DNA of 64,000 nucleotides from Deinococcales bacterium (GTDB lineage Bacteria; Deinococcota; Deinococci; Deinococcales; JAAFIG01). The position numbers were made by a program, and so were the translations under genes. How positions within the stretch are numbered: the first letter of the stretch is position 1; each line of letters opens with the position of its first letter. This document shows, in pieces, positions 34,562 to 43,854 of the stretch. The notes under the pieces are model-generated. The model was not told the origin of the DNA. It searched no databases and was given only the letters and a program-made list of their open reading frames with translations. The stretch spans positions 50,297 through 114,296 of the forward strand of contig JAAFIG010000012.1 in NCBI GenBank assembly GCA_013298595.1. The letters are read 5' to 3'.

Positions 34562-34567
34562 TAGACT
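34562..34567 (+). promoter_or_regulatory. -10 box TAGACT of a leaderless GH42 transcript
   Basis: TAGACT ends 6 bases before the ATG at 34574, and there is no ribosome binding site. Identical or similar boxes stand 5-6 bases before the starts at 36625, 55599, 57726 and 63121. This is the arrangement of leaderless genes in Deinococcus. The -35 is weak or absent. Confidence 0.5.
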
Positions 34568-34573
34568 ACCTTT

Positions 34574-36559
34574 ATGCCATTACAACTCGGCGTTTGCGAT
34601 TACCCAGAACAAGTCTCGGCAGAAGAATGGAACGTCTTTCCGCAGCAAATGCGAGAAATGGGTTTAAGTTATGTTCGCCTTGGCGAATTTGCTTGGAGTA
34701 CACTCGAGCCTGAGCCAGGAAAATTTGATTTTACTTGGCTTGATAACGCAATCACGGCTTTGCAAGCTCAGAAATTACAAGTGGTGTTGTGCACCCCAAC
34801 AGCCACACCACCAGCTTGGTTAGTAGAAGCTCATCCAGAGATCCTACCTGTTGATATTCATGGTAATACACGAGTCTTTGGCTCGAGACGGCATTATGAT
34901 TTCTCGAGTGATGTCTACTGGCAAGAATCGGCACGAATTATTGAAATTCTGGCAAAACGGTACGGGCAACACCCTGCTGTGGTTGGCTGGCAAACAGATA
35001 ATGAATACGGTTGTCACGACACGACCAGAAGTTACAGTTTAGCTGCCAAAACCAAATTCCAAGCTTGGCTCGAGCAAAAATACCAGCGTATCGAAATGTT
35101 AAACACCGCTTGGGGTAATACTTTCTGGTCGCAAACGTACACCCATTGGCAACGGATTGGTTTACCCAATCAAACCGTCACCGAAGCAAACCCGAGCCAT
35201 CTCCTCGATTTTTACCGATTCTCGAGTGACCAAGTGGTGGCATATGACAAAATGCAATGCGAGATTCTGCGTCAACACAGCCCAAATCGCTTCGTGACCC
35301 ATAATTTTATGTTGTTCTTTGCGGATTTTGATCTCTACAAAGCCAGCGCCCACCTCGATTTTGTCAGTTGGGATAATTACCCAACAGGTATGCTCGAGTT
35401 ATCTGGCGCATTTGAACAAACCAAAATAGATTTTGCTCGTACAGGACACCCTGATTATGTTTCGTTCAACCATGATCTTTTTAGGGGTTTAAAAAATAAG
35501 CCTTTTTGGGTCATGGAACAACAATGCGGACATGTTAATTGGTCGCCGTACAACCCATTACCTGCCCCTGGAGCAGTTCGATTATGGACATTACAAGCCA
35601 TGAGTCATGGAGCCAATGTTGTCACCTATTTTAGGTGGCAAGCGGCTCGAGCTGCTCAAGAAAATTATCACTCTGGGTTGTTACGACATAATGGTCGGTT
35701 TGACCGAGGTGCTTACGAAGTAATGCGTTTATCGCCACATCTGAAAAAACTCAGCGATGCCCTTGAAGCAAAAAAAGTGTGTTTATTACACGATTACGAA
35801 TCCATGTGGGCATACGACATGCAAAAACACCACAAAAACACCAGCTACTGGGCGCAAATGCTGATGTATTACAGCAGTTTACGACAAATGGGTGTGGATG
35901 TGGATATCGTACATCCAATGTCCGATTTAACAGGATATCAGTTAATAATTGCTCCAGCTTTAATGATTGCCTCAGATGAACTCGCCGATCATCTCGAGCA
36001 CTATGCACAACAAGGCGCAACCATTGTTTTTGGTACCCGTACAGGTTTCCGTACACCAAGTGGTGCTGTGCCAGCCCAAGGCGCACCTGGGGCAATCTCG
36101 AGACTGGTTGGTATTACCATTAAAAACTTTGACAGTATGCGACCAGGTTTAAACAGCCGCATCGAAGCCTTTGACCAAAGTTTCCAAACCCACACTTGGA
36201 ACGAATCGCTTGAGTTATTGGTCAATGGTGTCCGCAGTTTAGGCATGTACCATGACGACCCGTTGTACAGCGAAATTGCCATTAGTTACCGAGCCATAAA
36301 CGATGGTGGCGCAATGTATATTGGTGTTTGGGGCGATGCAATCATCCGACGCTGTCTCGAGTACGCCTTATTTCGAGCTGGGCTAACGTATGAGGAACTC
36401 GAGCCTGGTTTGCGTTTAACCAGACGTGGTGGGTTGGTCTACGCGCAAAATTGGACTCGAGGTGGGATTTCCTTGCCATTGCCACCCGAAACCCAATTTG
36501 TCTATGGCGATAGTTTAATTGAACCATTTGGTGTTGCTGTTTATAAGGATAAGCCTTAA
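34574..36559 (+). CDS. Beta-galactosidase, glycoside hydrolase family 42
   Basis: 661 aa, the usual GH42 length. The TIM barrel starts at once ([29 protein letters not shown]). The predicted acid/base is Glu144 in WQTDNEYG, and the nucleophile is Glu315 in WVMEQQCG. The trimerisation domain (about 390-590) contains the LLHDYES and LIIAPALMI segments, followed by a short beta domain. No signal peptide is present, so it acts in the cytoplasm on imported beta-galactosides (lactose or plant galactan oligosaccharides). No sugar transporter is adjacent. The gene appears leaderless: TAGACT ends 6 bases before the ATG and no Shine-Dalgarno sequence is seen. It is followed by 65 bp and the aminotransferase-like gene on the same strand. 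Confidence 0.93.
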   Translation: MPLQLGVCDYPEQVSAEEWNVFPQQMREMGLSYVRLGEFAWSTLEPEPGKFDFTWLDNAITALQAQKLQVVLCTPTATPPAWLVEAHPEILPVDIHGNTRVFGSRRHYDFSSDVYWQESARIIEILAKRYGQHPAVVGWQTDNEYGCHDTTRSYSLAAKTKFQAWLEQKYQRIEMLNTAWGNTFWSQTYTHWQRIGLPNQTVTEANPSHLLDFYRFSSDQVVAYDKMQCEILRQHSPNRFVTHNFMLFFADFDLYKASAHLDFVSWDNYPTGMLELSGAFEQTKIDFARTGHPDYVSFNHDLFRGLKNKPFWVMEQQCGHVNWSPYNPLPAPGAVRLWTLQAMSHGANVVTYFRWQAARAAQENYHSGLLRHNGRFDRGAYEVMRLSPHLKKLSDALEAKKVCLLHDYESMWAYDMQKHHKNTSYWAQMLMYYSSLRQMGVDVDIVHPMSDLTGYQLIIAPALMIASDELADHLEHYAQQGATIVFGTRTGFRTPSGAVPAQGAPGAISRLVGITIKNFDSMRPGLNSRIEAFDQSFQTHTWNESLELLVNGVRSLGMYHDDPLYSEIAISYRAINDGGAMYIGVWGDAIIRRCLEYALFRAGLTYEELEPGLRLTRRGGLVYAQNWTRGGISLPLPPETQFVYGDSLIEPFGVAVYKDKP

Positions 36560-36613
36560 TTGATTTAAGCGTTGCTTGAGATTTTTGGGCTGTGTTGTTT
36601 TGACCTCGAGCCA

Positions 36614-36619
36614 TACTCT
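36614..36619 (+). promoter_or_regulatory. -10 box TACTCT of a leaderless transcript
   Basis: TACTCT ends 5 bases before ATG 36625; no ribosome binding site is visible. Confidence 0.35.
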
Positions 36620-36624
36620 GCTCT

Positions 36625-37797
36625 ATGCTAAAAGCCATGCCAAATTTTGATGCACTCGAGCCAGCTTATCTTCGTGACCAATACTCAATCAAATGGAATT
36701 TATACCCTGAAGGCGTGCTGCCACTCTGGGTTGCTGACATGGATTTCCCAATTGCCAAAGAAATTAAACAAGCCTTGATAAACCGTCTCGAGTACAATGT
36801 GGGCTACCCACATATGACAGGCGACCCGCGACTGGTTTCTGCTATCCTCGAGCAACAGGCAGGGTTTGGTTGGACAGGTTTACAACCTGAACATCTGATG
36901 TTTGTTTCCAGTGTTGTGCCAGGTTTGTATGCCAGTATTCTGGGTTTAACCCATGCAGGCGACGAAGTACTCACCCAAACCCCAATTTACCCACCATTTC
37001 TGATGTCCATCCGCGATCATGGACGGGTTGCTCTCGAAAACCCAATGCTTTGCGATAACAATGGCTGGTCAATTGATTTTGCTCATCTCGAGACATTGGT
37101 GACAGACAGCAGCAAGGTTTTTATGCTGTGTAACCCACAAAATCCAACAGGACGGGTTTTTACTCGAGCCGAATTAGAGCAATTAGCTGCTTTTGTTTTG
37201 CGCCACGATTTACTGGTGATTTCTGATGAATTACATGCCATGTTGATTCTCGAGGGTGAGCATATTCCGTTTGCTAGTTTATCGCCTGAAATTGCAGCCC
37301 GCACTGTCACACTGACAGGACCATGTAAAGCCTTTAACACCGCTGGTATTGGCGGTGGTGTGATCCTGAGCAACAACCTTGATTTACTCAACCGTATCAA
37401 AGCAGCTACTAAAGGATTGATGGGGCATCCCAGCAGTTTTAGTCTCGAGATGTGGCGAGTCGGACTTGAAAGCGGTGGGACTTGGCTCGAGGAAACTTTG
37501 CATTATATTCGAGCTAACCGCGATTTTCTGGATTCATGGTTGAGGCAGCACCTGCCAGAAGTGCGTTGTATTCCAGCCCAAGGCACTTACCTTGCTTGGA
37601 TGGATTTTACAAAGTTTTCTTTTGCTAAGGATTTACACAAAATACTGATTGAAGAAGCCAAGGTCGGCTTAAATGATGGACCACCTTATGGCAGAGGCAA
37701 CGAAGGTTGGTTACGCATTAACTTTGCCACATCTCGAGCGATTCTGACCGAGGCGTTGGAGCGTATGGAGCGTTGTATTCGTGCTCGAGTTGATTAA
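36625..37797 (+). CDS. MalY/PatB-type PLP-dependent C-S lyase / aminotransferase
   Basis: 390 aa, fold type I PLP enzyme. It begins with the family N-terminus (LPLWVADMDFPI), then NPQNPTGRVF, Asp201 in VISDELH (which contacts the pyridine nitrogen), and the Schiff-base lysine Lys235 in TGPCKAFNTAG. The SDELH form is typical of MalY/PatB cystathionine beta-lyases rather than of aspartate aminotransferase. Expected activity is beta-elimination of cystathionine or cysteine conjugates to pyruvate, ammonia and a thiol. The usual S-P-S-K motif reads G-P-C-K here, a minor variant. It lies between the GH42 gene and the convergent TetR gene (16 bp apart), so it could also be functionally tied to the TetR locus. 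No Shine-Dalgarno is seen; it is probably leaderless. Confidence 0.88.
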   Translation: MLKAMPNFDALEPAYLRDQYSIKWNLYPEGVLPLWVADMDFPIAKEIKQALINRLEYNVGYPHMTGDPRLVSAILEQQAGFGWTGLQPEHLMFVSSVVPGLYASILGLTHAGDEVLTQTPIYPPFLMSIRDHGRVALENPMLCDNNGWSIDFAHLETLVTDSSKVFMLCNPQNPTGRVFTRAELEQLAAFVLRHDLLVISDELHAMLILEGEHIPFASLSPEIAARTVTLTGPCKAFNTAGIGGGVILSNNLDLLNRIKAATKGLMGHPSSFSLEMWRVGLESGGTWLEETLHYIRANRDFLDSWLRQHLPEVRCIPAQGTYLAWMDFTKFSFAKDLHKILIEEAKVGLNDGPPYGRGNEGWLRINFATSRAILTEALERMERCIRARVD

Positions 37798-37813
37798 ACA
37801 ACCTGCCCTACTG

Positions 37814-38473
37814 CTACGTTAATCCACGTACATAATTTCGGGTAATAACAGCAAATTTTTCGGGTGAAAAATCTCGAGCAAATTGTTCTTGATCTAATAC
37901 CAAATTTAAACCAAAACCATCTATCAGTGCCAATATCGTTTTGGCTTCGATTAAAATATCGAGGTCTTGCCGAATTGAGCCTTGTTTTTGTAGCACTTCG
38001 AGTTGCGCCGCAATGGATAAAAAATTCTGCCGACTACGCCGACGATGCGCCTCGAGTAAGGATTCTCTTCCAATAGCAAATCCAACAAATGCAACCCAGA
38101 TAGTCCATTCGGTTTGCCCTTTTTCGTCTAAAGGCAAGGCTGATAATATGGTTTGCTCGAGACGTTCGATACCTGTTTGTGTAGTGACGCTGCGTTGTTG
38201 ACGAGTATCGAGGTGGTCGTTGATGGTCTCGAGAATAAATGCCATTAAGGCATCTTTGTCGCGGAAATAATGGGTGACAACACTGGTGGTTAAATTAAGT
38301 TCATGGGCAATGGCGCGGATGCTGGTGCGGTCTAAGCCGTCACGCATAATGACTCGCCAAGCGGCTTTGGTGACTTCTATTCGGCGTGCATCGTGCTTAA
38401 TTTGTTTTGGCAAGTGAACCTCGTGAAGTCTAATTTTACGCGATTGATCGGCTGCTTGTCTTGGGCTTGACAT
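37814..38473 (-). CDS. TetR-family transcriptional regulator
   Basis: 219 aa. A basic N-terminal extension (about 30 residues) leads into the TetR helix-turn-helix: RIEVTKAAWRVIMRDGL, then TSIRAIAHELNLTTSVVTHYF. The C-terminal ligand domain (from about 80) resembles BetI-like regulators (FVGFAIGRESLLEAHRRR). It faces the twelve-gene catabolic block across 179 bp. By the common logic of divergent TetR genes it probably represses that block and is relieved by the substrate or an acyl-CoA intermediate. This is inference; the operator is not clear. Confidence 0.9.
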   Translation of the reverse strand: MSSPRQAADQSRKIRLHEVHLPKQIKHDARRIEVTKAAWRVIMRDGLDRTSIRAIAHELNLTTSVVTHYFRDKDALMAFILETINDHLDTRQQRSVTTQTGIERLEQTILSALPLDEKGQTEWTIWVAFVGFAIGRESLLEAHRRRSRQNFLSIAAQLEVLQKQGSIRQDLDILIEAKTILALIDGFGLNLVLDQEQFARDFSPEKFAVITRNYVRGLT

Positions 38474-38500
38474 TGGTTAGGTGATTTCCGTATTATTTTA

Positions 38501-38529
38501 TTACAACTGTTATATTAATTCAATACATA
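38501..38529 (+). promoter_or_regulatory. Possible promoter of the catabolic block
   Basis: TTACAA at 38501-38506, a 17-base spacer and TACATA at 38524-38529 in the TetR-P450 intergenic region, about 124 bases before the P450 start. The AT-rich run ATATTAATTCAAT around it may contain the TetR operator, but no convincing inverted repeat is visible. Confidence 0.35.
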
Positions 38530-38652
38530 TTCAGCTAAAAACAACTGGCTGCCAAGGAATCTATTCATGCCCACTCAACATTTCCCAACAAATAATGCTT
38601 ATTGGCACAATGTCCACCACAAACCAATGATCTGCCATTGTCAGGAAAACCA

Positions 38653-39858
38653 ATGAGTTCGAGGTTATCAATCCAATTCCCAATTGGATCTCGAGTCCAA
38701 CTCGAGCAATTGAGCAAAAATCCATACCCAATCCTCAAGGAGTTACAACAACTTGAGCCTGTTTCTTGGGTAGAAGATTTGCAAATGTGGTTTGTCACTC
38801 GCTTTGATGATGTGAGCGCAGTTTTACATGATGTCGAAACCTTTACACTTGAGGATGACGAATCCCTGTTAAACGAGATTTTTGGTCGCACCATGATTTC
38901 CACTGATGGCGCAGATCACACACGATTACGCACACCGTTTCATCCCCCGTTTTTGCCAAAATTTGTTCGCAACGAAATGAGTTTACATATCAAAGCTCGA
39001 GCCAATGCACTGATAGACACATTTATCGCCGATGGCACCGCAGATTTAGCTACACAATGGGCAGATCGCTTAGCCCTTGAAATGGTGATGCAAATGCTTG
39101 GTTTGCCCATCGAAGATTTTTTCTTGGTACGCAGTTGGTTTAGCGATATTGGGCAAGCACTGGCAAATGTTAAACGCCACCCCGAAATCAAACAACGCGG
39201 ACAAAAGGCTGCCGCACAATTTACCGACTTTGCCAGAATTCATCTCGAGCGTTTACGTAAAACACCCGACAACAGCATTTTAGGCAACTTAGCAAATACC
39301 AGTGCAATGCTCACCGACACTGAAATTCTCGAGGCTTGCCGAGTCATTATTTTTGGTGGACTCGAGACAACAGCCGCTCTGTTATTAAATTGCACTTGGG
39401 CGATTTTAAATCGCTCAGATGTGCAACAAAAAATTCTGCAAACACCAAGTTTATTCATTCCCGCCATCGAAGAAACACTGCGTTGGGAACCGCCCGTGCA
39501 AACTCTGGCAAGACGCGCCACTCGAGATACACAAATCCGAGGTGTCAGCATCAAAGCTGGTGACATGCTCAGTTGCATGATTGGAGCCGCGAACCGAGAC
39601 CCATCGGTTTTTACCCAACCTGATGATTTTATGCTCGAGCGAAACAATGCCAAACATCATTTATCGTTTGCAATTGGTCGGCATTTTTGTTTAGGCGCAG
39701 CCCTCGCCCGACTCGAGGGAGAAATTGCTTTACAAGTGTTATTTGAACGATTACCAAATTTACGACTTGATGTTGATAAACCCGATCAACCAGTCGGGCA
39801 TGAGTTTCGTTCGCCGCCAACGCTTTGGGTTCGCTGGGACAAAAAACCAAATCAATGA
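38653..39858 (+). CDS. Cytochrome P450
   Basis: 401 aa from ATG 38653, with AGGAAA 5 to 6 bases before it; an in-frame ATG at 38602 lacks a ribosome binding site and adds 17 odd residues. It carries the I-helix oxygen-activation motif GGLETT (Glu238-Thr239), the K-helix ExxR (ETLRW) and the haem-binding loop FAIGRHFCLGAALAR with Cys346 as thiolate ligand. There is no membrane anchor, so it is a soluble bacterial class P450 that needs a ferredoxin and a reductase from elsewhere (neither is adjacent). It heads the catabolic block and may hydroxylate the imported compound to start its breakdown. Substrate unknown. Confidence 0.93.
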   Translation: MSSRLSIQFPIGSRVQLEQLSKNPYPILKELQQLEPVSWVEDLQMWFVTRFDDVSAVLHDVETFTLEDDESLLNEIFGRTMISTDGADHTRLRTPFHPPFLPKFVRNEMSLHIKARANALIDTFIADGTADLATQWADRLALEMVMQMLGLPIEDFFLVRSWFSDIGQALANVKRHPEIKQRGQKAAAQFTDFARIHLERLRKTPDNSILGNLANTSAMLTDTEILEACRVIIFGGLETTAALLLNCTWAILNRSDVQQKILQTPSLFIPAIEETLRWEPPVQTLARRATRDTQIRGVSIKAGDMLSCMIGAANRDPSVFTQPDDFMLERNNAKHHLSFAIGRHFCLGAALARLEGEIALQVLFERLPNLRLDVDKPDQPVGHEFRSPPTLWVRWDKKPNQ

Positions 39859-39866
39859 GGAGAAAC

Positions 39867-41228
39867 ATGGAAAAAAGTCTCGAGCAAAAAATAGACAGAC
39901 TGATAGCAGAATCCATGAGCGACGGGCTTGTTCCTGGTCTGAGCGTCGTCATTGTCAACCATGAAAGCACACAGTATGCCAAAGGATTTGGCTATGCCGA
40001 CCTCGAGCAACGCATTCCGTTTACGTCGCGTACCACCTTACAAATTGGTTCGACCAGCAAGAACTTAACAGGCTTTGCAATTGCCCAATTGATCGAACGG
40101 GGTCTTATTGCAATCGAGTCTCCTGTTACACATTACATCCCATTTTTCAAAGTTGCTGACGCTCGAGGTAGCAAAATCACAGTGCGGCATTTGCTGGGAC
40201 AGGTTTCTGGATTACCTGCAACTGCTTGGGTTTACGAACTCAGCACAGCAGATACCCGTGACACAGCCCTCGAGCATCTGATCCGTTCAATCGAGCACAT
40301 ACCGCTTCATTGCGCCCCTGGCGAGCGTTACGAATATTCTAATTATAACTACGTCATTTTGGGCTATATCATCGAACGTGTCACTGGTCTGGGTTATGAA
40401 ACCTACATGCGGGATCACATCTTTGTACCACTCGGAATGAACAGCACCTATGCGCCAACAACAACCAAGTTAAACGCAACTCTCGAGCTAAGCAAAGGGT
40501 ATGTGCTTGGCACTCAAACACCAAATGTACAAGAAAACGTTGCCCTATCGCGGCAATGGAACGCTTCAGGATTGATTGTCTCAAACCTTGAGGATGTTGC
40601 TCGGTACTTGATCGCTCAGATAGGTGGCTCGAGCATTCTAGGAGCGGCTGCCCTCGAACTTTCACATATGGGTTTGAATACTGCCGAGAGCACGATTGGC
40701 GGCGAAACTGAATACGCTTTCGGTTGGGAAACCACAATTCGTGAAGGCGTGCGCGTTGTTGAGCACGGCGGTGATGCCCGAACCTCTGGTTCGTATTTTC
40801 TATTGTTGCCCGAGTTAAACATCGGTCTTGCTATCCTAATGAATTTGGTAGATTTCGGCAAGATTCAACTGATCTATCAAATGGTCAAAACGATTCTTGG
40901 ACTCGAGGCAGATGTGTACCAAACACTGCCGAAACCAGAACCGATTCCGCCAAGCCATTTCGAGTCTGATCCAAGTGCCTTTGCCAATTTCGTTGGCGAG
41001 TATGACACCGTTCGTGGCAGACTCGAGGTCTTTGTTGAGCATGACAAATTGATGATGCGTCTTGCCAAAGGCAGTTTAGTGGAATGTGTTGTCAGACTCG
41101 AGGCGCAAGACGCAAGCAGCTTTGTTACGCGCAGCGAAGTTCTCGCGTTTGAGGGGATTCGTTTTGGCTTTGTAGGTGCAGGTTTAGAATTTGAAAATAC
41201 TGTATTTAAAAAATTGGAGCAAGCATGA
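39867..41228 (+). CDS. Serine hydrolase, class C beta-lactamase/esterase fold (1)
   Basis: 453 aa. ATG 39867 has GAGGAG 4 to 5 bases before it. Active-site motifs of the beta-lactamase-related family: S-x-x-K with Ser62 and Lys65 (IGSTSK), Y-S-N at 157-159 (YEYSNY), and a late H-G-G-D (about 310). There is no signal peptide, so it is cytoplasmic, more like the EstB/peptidase/esterase members than a true secreted beta-lactamase. The last 110 residues are an extra lipocalin-like C-terminal part (from about 370), common in these enzymes. It follows the P450 gene by 8 bp and overlaps the next gene by 4 bp. Likely cleaves an ester or amide of the imported compound; substrate unknown. Confidence 0.9.
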   Translation: MEKSLEQKIDRLIAESMSDGLVPGLSVVIVNHESTQYAKGFGYADLEQRIPFTSRTTLQIGSTSKNLTGFAIAQLIERGLIAIESPVTHYIPFFKVADARGSKITVRHLLGQVSGLPATAWVYELSTADTRDTALEHLIRSIEHIPLHCAPGERYEYSNYNYVILGYIIERVTGLGYETYMRDHIFVPLGMNSTYAPTTTKLNATLELSKGYVLGTQTPNVQENVALSRQWNASGLIVSNLEDVARYLIAQIGGSSILGAAALELSHMGLNTAESTIGGETEYAFGWETTIREGVRVVEHGGDARTSGSYFLLLPELNIGLAILMNLVDFGKIQLIYQMVKTILGLEADVYQTLPKPEPIPPSHFESDPSAFANFVGEYDTVRGRLEVFVEHDKLMMRLAKGSLVECVVRLEAQDASSFVTRSEVLAFEGIRFGFVGAGLEFENTVFKKLEQA

Positions 41229-42589
41229 ATGGGATTGAAACAAAACTCAAAGCACTCGAAGCATTCGCACTCGAGCAGATGAAGATTCATCACATTCCTG
41301 CTGTCAGCATTGGTTTAATTCTTGATGGCGTAGAACATTATGTCTCGCTCGGAATAACAAGCATCACAAATCCGTTACCAATTACAGCAGACACGCTTTT
41401 TCAAATCGGCAGCACCACCAAAACATTTACTGCCACGACCGCCATGAAACTCGCTCAGAATGGTCTGCTCGAGTTGGACGCACCAGTTCGTAAATACATC
41501 CCAGATTTTCGTGTATCCGACGAAGATACCAGCGCTCGAGTGACTGTAAGACACCTGATGACTCACACCAGCGGTTGGTTTGGCGACTTTGAATTAGACA
41601 CAGGCGATGACAGCAACGCACTCGAGTTATATGTCCAAGCAATGGCAGAATTACCGCAACTGACTCCGATAGATGCGTTGATGTCGTACAGCAATTCCGC
41701 GTTTGTGCTGTTAGGTCGGGTACTCGAGGTGGTGTCTGGTAAAACCTTAGATGTGTTGGTGCGCGAAACCATCCTCGAGCCGCTTGAATTGCATGACACC
41801 GTTTTCTGGGCACATGAGGCAATCACCAAACGCACTGCCATTGGTCATAAGCAATCCGATTCGGATCAAACCGAAGTAATTCCAGTTTGGCGCTTATCTC
41901 GAGCCACCAATGCCGATGGCGGCTTGGTTGCCAGTGCTCGCAATCAAATGCGGTGCGCCCGATTTCACATGGGGCAATTGGGTGAAACGCCGATCAACGC
42001 AGCATCACGGCTCGAGATGCAAACCCCTCGAGTTTCGGCAGGTGGACACGAATTTATTGGTTTGTGTTGGTTCGTCGAAGACAAAACAACAAATGATGGT
42101 CGTACAGTTCGCGTGATTCGTCATGGTGGCAGTGTGCCAGGTTTTCAATCGCATTTTTGGTTTGCGCCACAAGAAAATTTTGCTTTCACGTGCCAAACCA
42201 ATAGCGAATCTGGGATGGCATTGAATACGCTGGTTACAGCTTGGGCGCTCGAGCATCTATTTAACATTCCACCCAGTCATCCAAAAGCAATTGAGGTTTC
42301 ACCACAACAACTCGAGGCATTTATGGGTTGGTACGCCGTTCCGACAGGCAAAGAAGACGAAGGACTCGAGGTTGCTAAAAATGGCAATTCGTTAACGCTA
42401 CGAGTCAATGTACCAACCTTTAACCTCGTTCTGCCTGCTGTGCCACTCGCCATTGTTGCAGAAAAAATGTGCCTGATTCTCGAGGGTCCGATGTCAAATA
42501 TGACACTCGATTTTGTAACAACAGACGGCGAGTTTCGGTATGTACGTGTTGGTGGTCGGATTGCCACCCGCGCTCAAGGAGGTATATGA
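41225..42589 (+). CDS. Serine hydrolase, class C beta-lactamase/esterase fold (2)
   Basis: 454 aa, ATG overlapping the preceding stop (ATGA). Ser63-x-x-Lys66 (IGSTTK), Y-S-N at 155-157 (MSYSNS), and the third motif RHGGSVPG (about 300). No signal peptide. It is a diverged tandem paralogue of the upstream gene: same layout and length, but low identity outside the motifs. Two such enzymes side by side suggest two different bonds or stereoisomers of the same substrate. It has an AGGAGG at its end that serves the next gene. Confidence 0.9.
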   Translation: MNGIETKLKALEAFALEQMKIHHIPAVSIGLILDGVEHYVSLGITSITNPLPITADTLFQIGSTTKTFTATTAMKLAQNGLLELDAPVRKYIPDFRVSDEDTSARVTVRHLMTHTSGWFGDFELDTGDDSNALELYVQAMAELPQLTPIDALMSYSNSAFVLLGRVLEVVSGKTLDVLVRETILEPLELHDTVFWAHEAITKRTAIGHKQSDSDQTEVIPVWRLSRATNADGGLVASARNQMRCARFHMGQLGETPINAASRLEMQTPRVSAGGHEFIGLCWFVEDKTTNDGRTVRVIRHGGSVPGFQSHFWFAPQENFAFTCQTNSESGMALNTLVTAWALEHLFNIPPSHPKAIEVSPQQLEAFMGWYAVPTGKEDEGLEVAKNGNSLTLRVNVPTFNLVLPAVPLAIVAEKMCLILEGPMSNMTLDFVTTDGEFRYVRVGGRIATRAQGGI

Positions 42590-43818
42590 ACGCAATAGCC
42601 GCGCAACTCGAGCAATACGCCAAGCTGACACTCGAGGTTGGGCTTGGTTTTCAAGCTGGTCAACGCCTGCTGATTAGTGCTGATGTCGAAGCCGTTCCGT
42701 TCGTGCGTCAAGTAGCAGACCTCGCCTATCGCATGGGCGCGAGGTACGTCAATGTACTCTGGACAGACGATCACATTCGACGCTCGAGGTTTTTGCATGC
42801 CAGCAAAGAATCACTCTCCGAAATTCATGAATGGTTAGCACAAGCTCGGAATGAATCGGCTGCTGCCGACGATGCTGTGCTGGGCATCTTCAGCCAAGAC
42901 TTACAATTGCTCGAGGGCATTGATGGCGAACTGATTTTAATTGAGCAAAATGCTTTGGAATCCAGAACCGAATTGTTCTGGGAACGTTTGGGCAGCAACA
43001 AATTCAATTGGACTGCTGTACCGTACCCTTCACAAGCATGGGCAAATCGGGTTTTTCCTAACGACCCAAATGCACTCGAGAAGTTTTCTAAAGCGATGGC
43101 ACAAGCTGTACTACTCGATCAACCCGACCCAAGTGCAGCATGGCGAGCACACTGCGAAACCTTACGCAAACGCCGAGAGTACTTAAATGCCAAACGCTAT
43201 TTTGCATTGCGTTATCGCGCTCCAGGAACTAACCTCGAGATTGGACTAGCAGACGACCACGTTTGGGCTGGTGGCGAACTCGTTGCACCCAATGGCTCGG
43301 TTTATGTAGCAGATATTCCCACCTTTGAGGTCTTTACCGCTCCGCATCGGCTGCGCGTCAACGGCACAGTGCGCGGCACAAAACCCAGAATTGTCATGGG
43401 CACGCTCTGCGAAGACTGGAGCCTCGAGTTCAAAGACGGTCGGGTGGTCAAGGCAGATGCTCGGGTTGGATTACAAGCCCTCGAGCAATTTCTGGACACA
43501 GACGAAGGAACACGTTATTTGGGCGAGGTCGCGCTAGTGTCAGCAGGTTCTCCAGTAGACAAAACAGGCGTGGTCTTTCGTATGGCGTTGCTGGACGAAA
43601 ATGCCGCCAGCCACTTCGCACTTGGTTTTGCCTACCGTGGCACTATTCAAGGCGGTGGCGAAATGAGCAACGAGGAATTTATGGCAAAAGGTGGCAATCG
43701 CAGCACCGATCATGCCGATGTGATGATTGGCTCGAGTCAAATGGATGTGGATGGTGTCTTCGCTGATGGCTCGAGCGAACCATTGATGCGAAATGGACAA
43801 TTTGTTTTTGAACAGTAA
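42586..43818 (+). CDS. Aminopeptidase, M29 (thermophilic aminopeptidase) family
   Basis: 410 aa. Start ATG 42586 overlaps the previous stop (ATGA) and has AGGAGG 3 to 4 bases before it; the open frame further upstream is not used. It matches aminopeptidase T/AmpS-type enzymes: VGLGFQAGQRLLISAD at the N-terminus, the metal-site region with TFEVFTAP (about 245-252, Glu ligand), GEVALV, HFALGFAY (His ligand) and STDHADVMIG near the end. M29 enzymes are dimeric dinuclear-metal peptidases that remove N-terminal residues. In this block it would act on peptides released after deacylation. Confidence 0.9.
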   Translation: MNAIAAQLEQYAKLTLEVGLGFQAGQRLLISADVEAVPFVRQVADLAYRMGARYVNVLWTDDHIRRSRFLHASKESLSEIHEWLAQARNESAAADDAVLGIFSQDLQLLEGIDGELILIEQNALESRTELFWERLGSNKFNWTAVPYPSQAWANRVFPNDPNALEKFSKAMAQAVLLDQPDPSAAWRAHCETLRKRREYLNAKRYFALRYRAPGTNLEIGLADDHVWAGGELVAPNGSVYVADIPTFEVFTAPHRLRVNGTVRGTKPRIVMGTLCEDWSLEFKDGRVVKADARVGLQALEQFLDTDEGTRYLGEVALVSAGSPVDKTGVVFRMALLDENAASHFALGFAYRGTIQGGGEMSNEEFMAKGGNRSTDHADVMIGSSQMDVDGVFADGSSEPLMRNGQFVFEQ

Positions 43819-43854
43819 ACACCAGTTATTCGTACTCGAAAAGAGGAATCAAAG

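Noticed and set aside
42469-42585. Extended N-terminus of the M29 aminopeptidase
   Set aside because: The extra residues (Cys/Arg-rich) overlap the preceding gene; ATG 42586 with AGGAGG is the natural start.
39867-42589. Calling the two serine hydrolases antibiotic-resistance beta-lactamases
   Set aside because: No signal peptide and the operon is catabolic; the motifs are shared by esterases and peptidases of the same fold.
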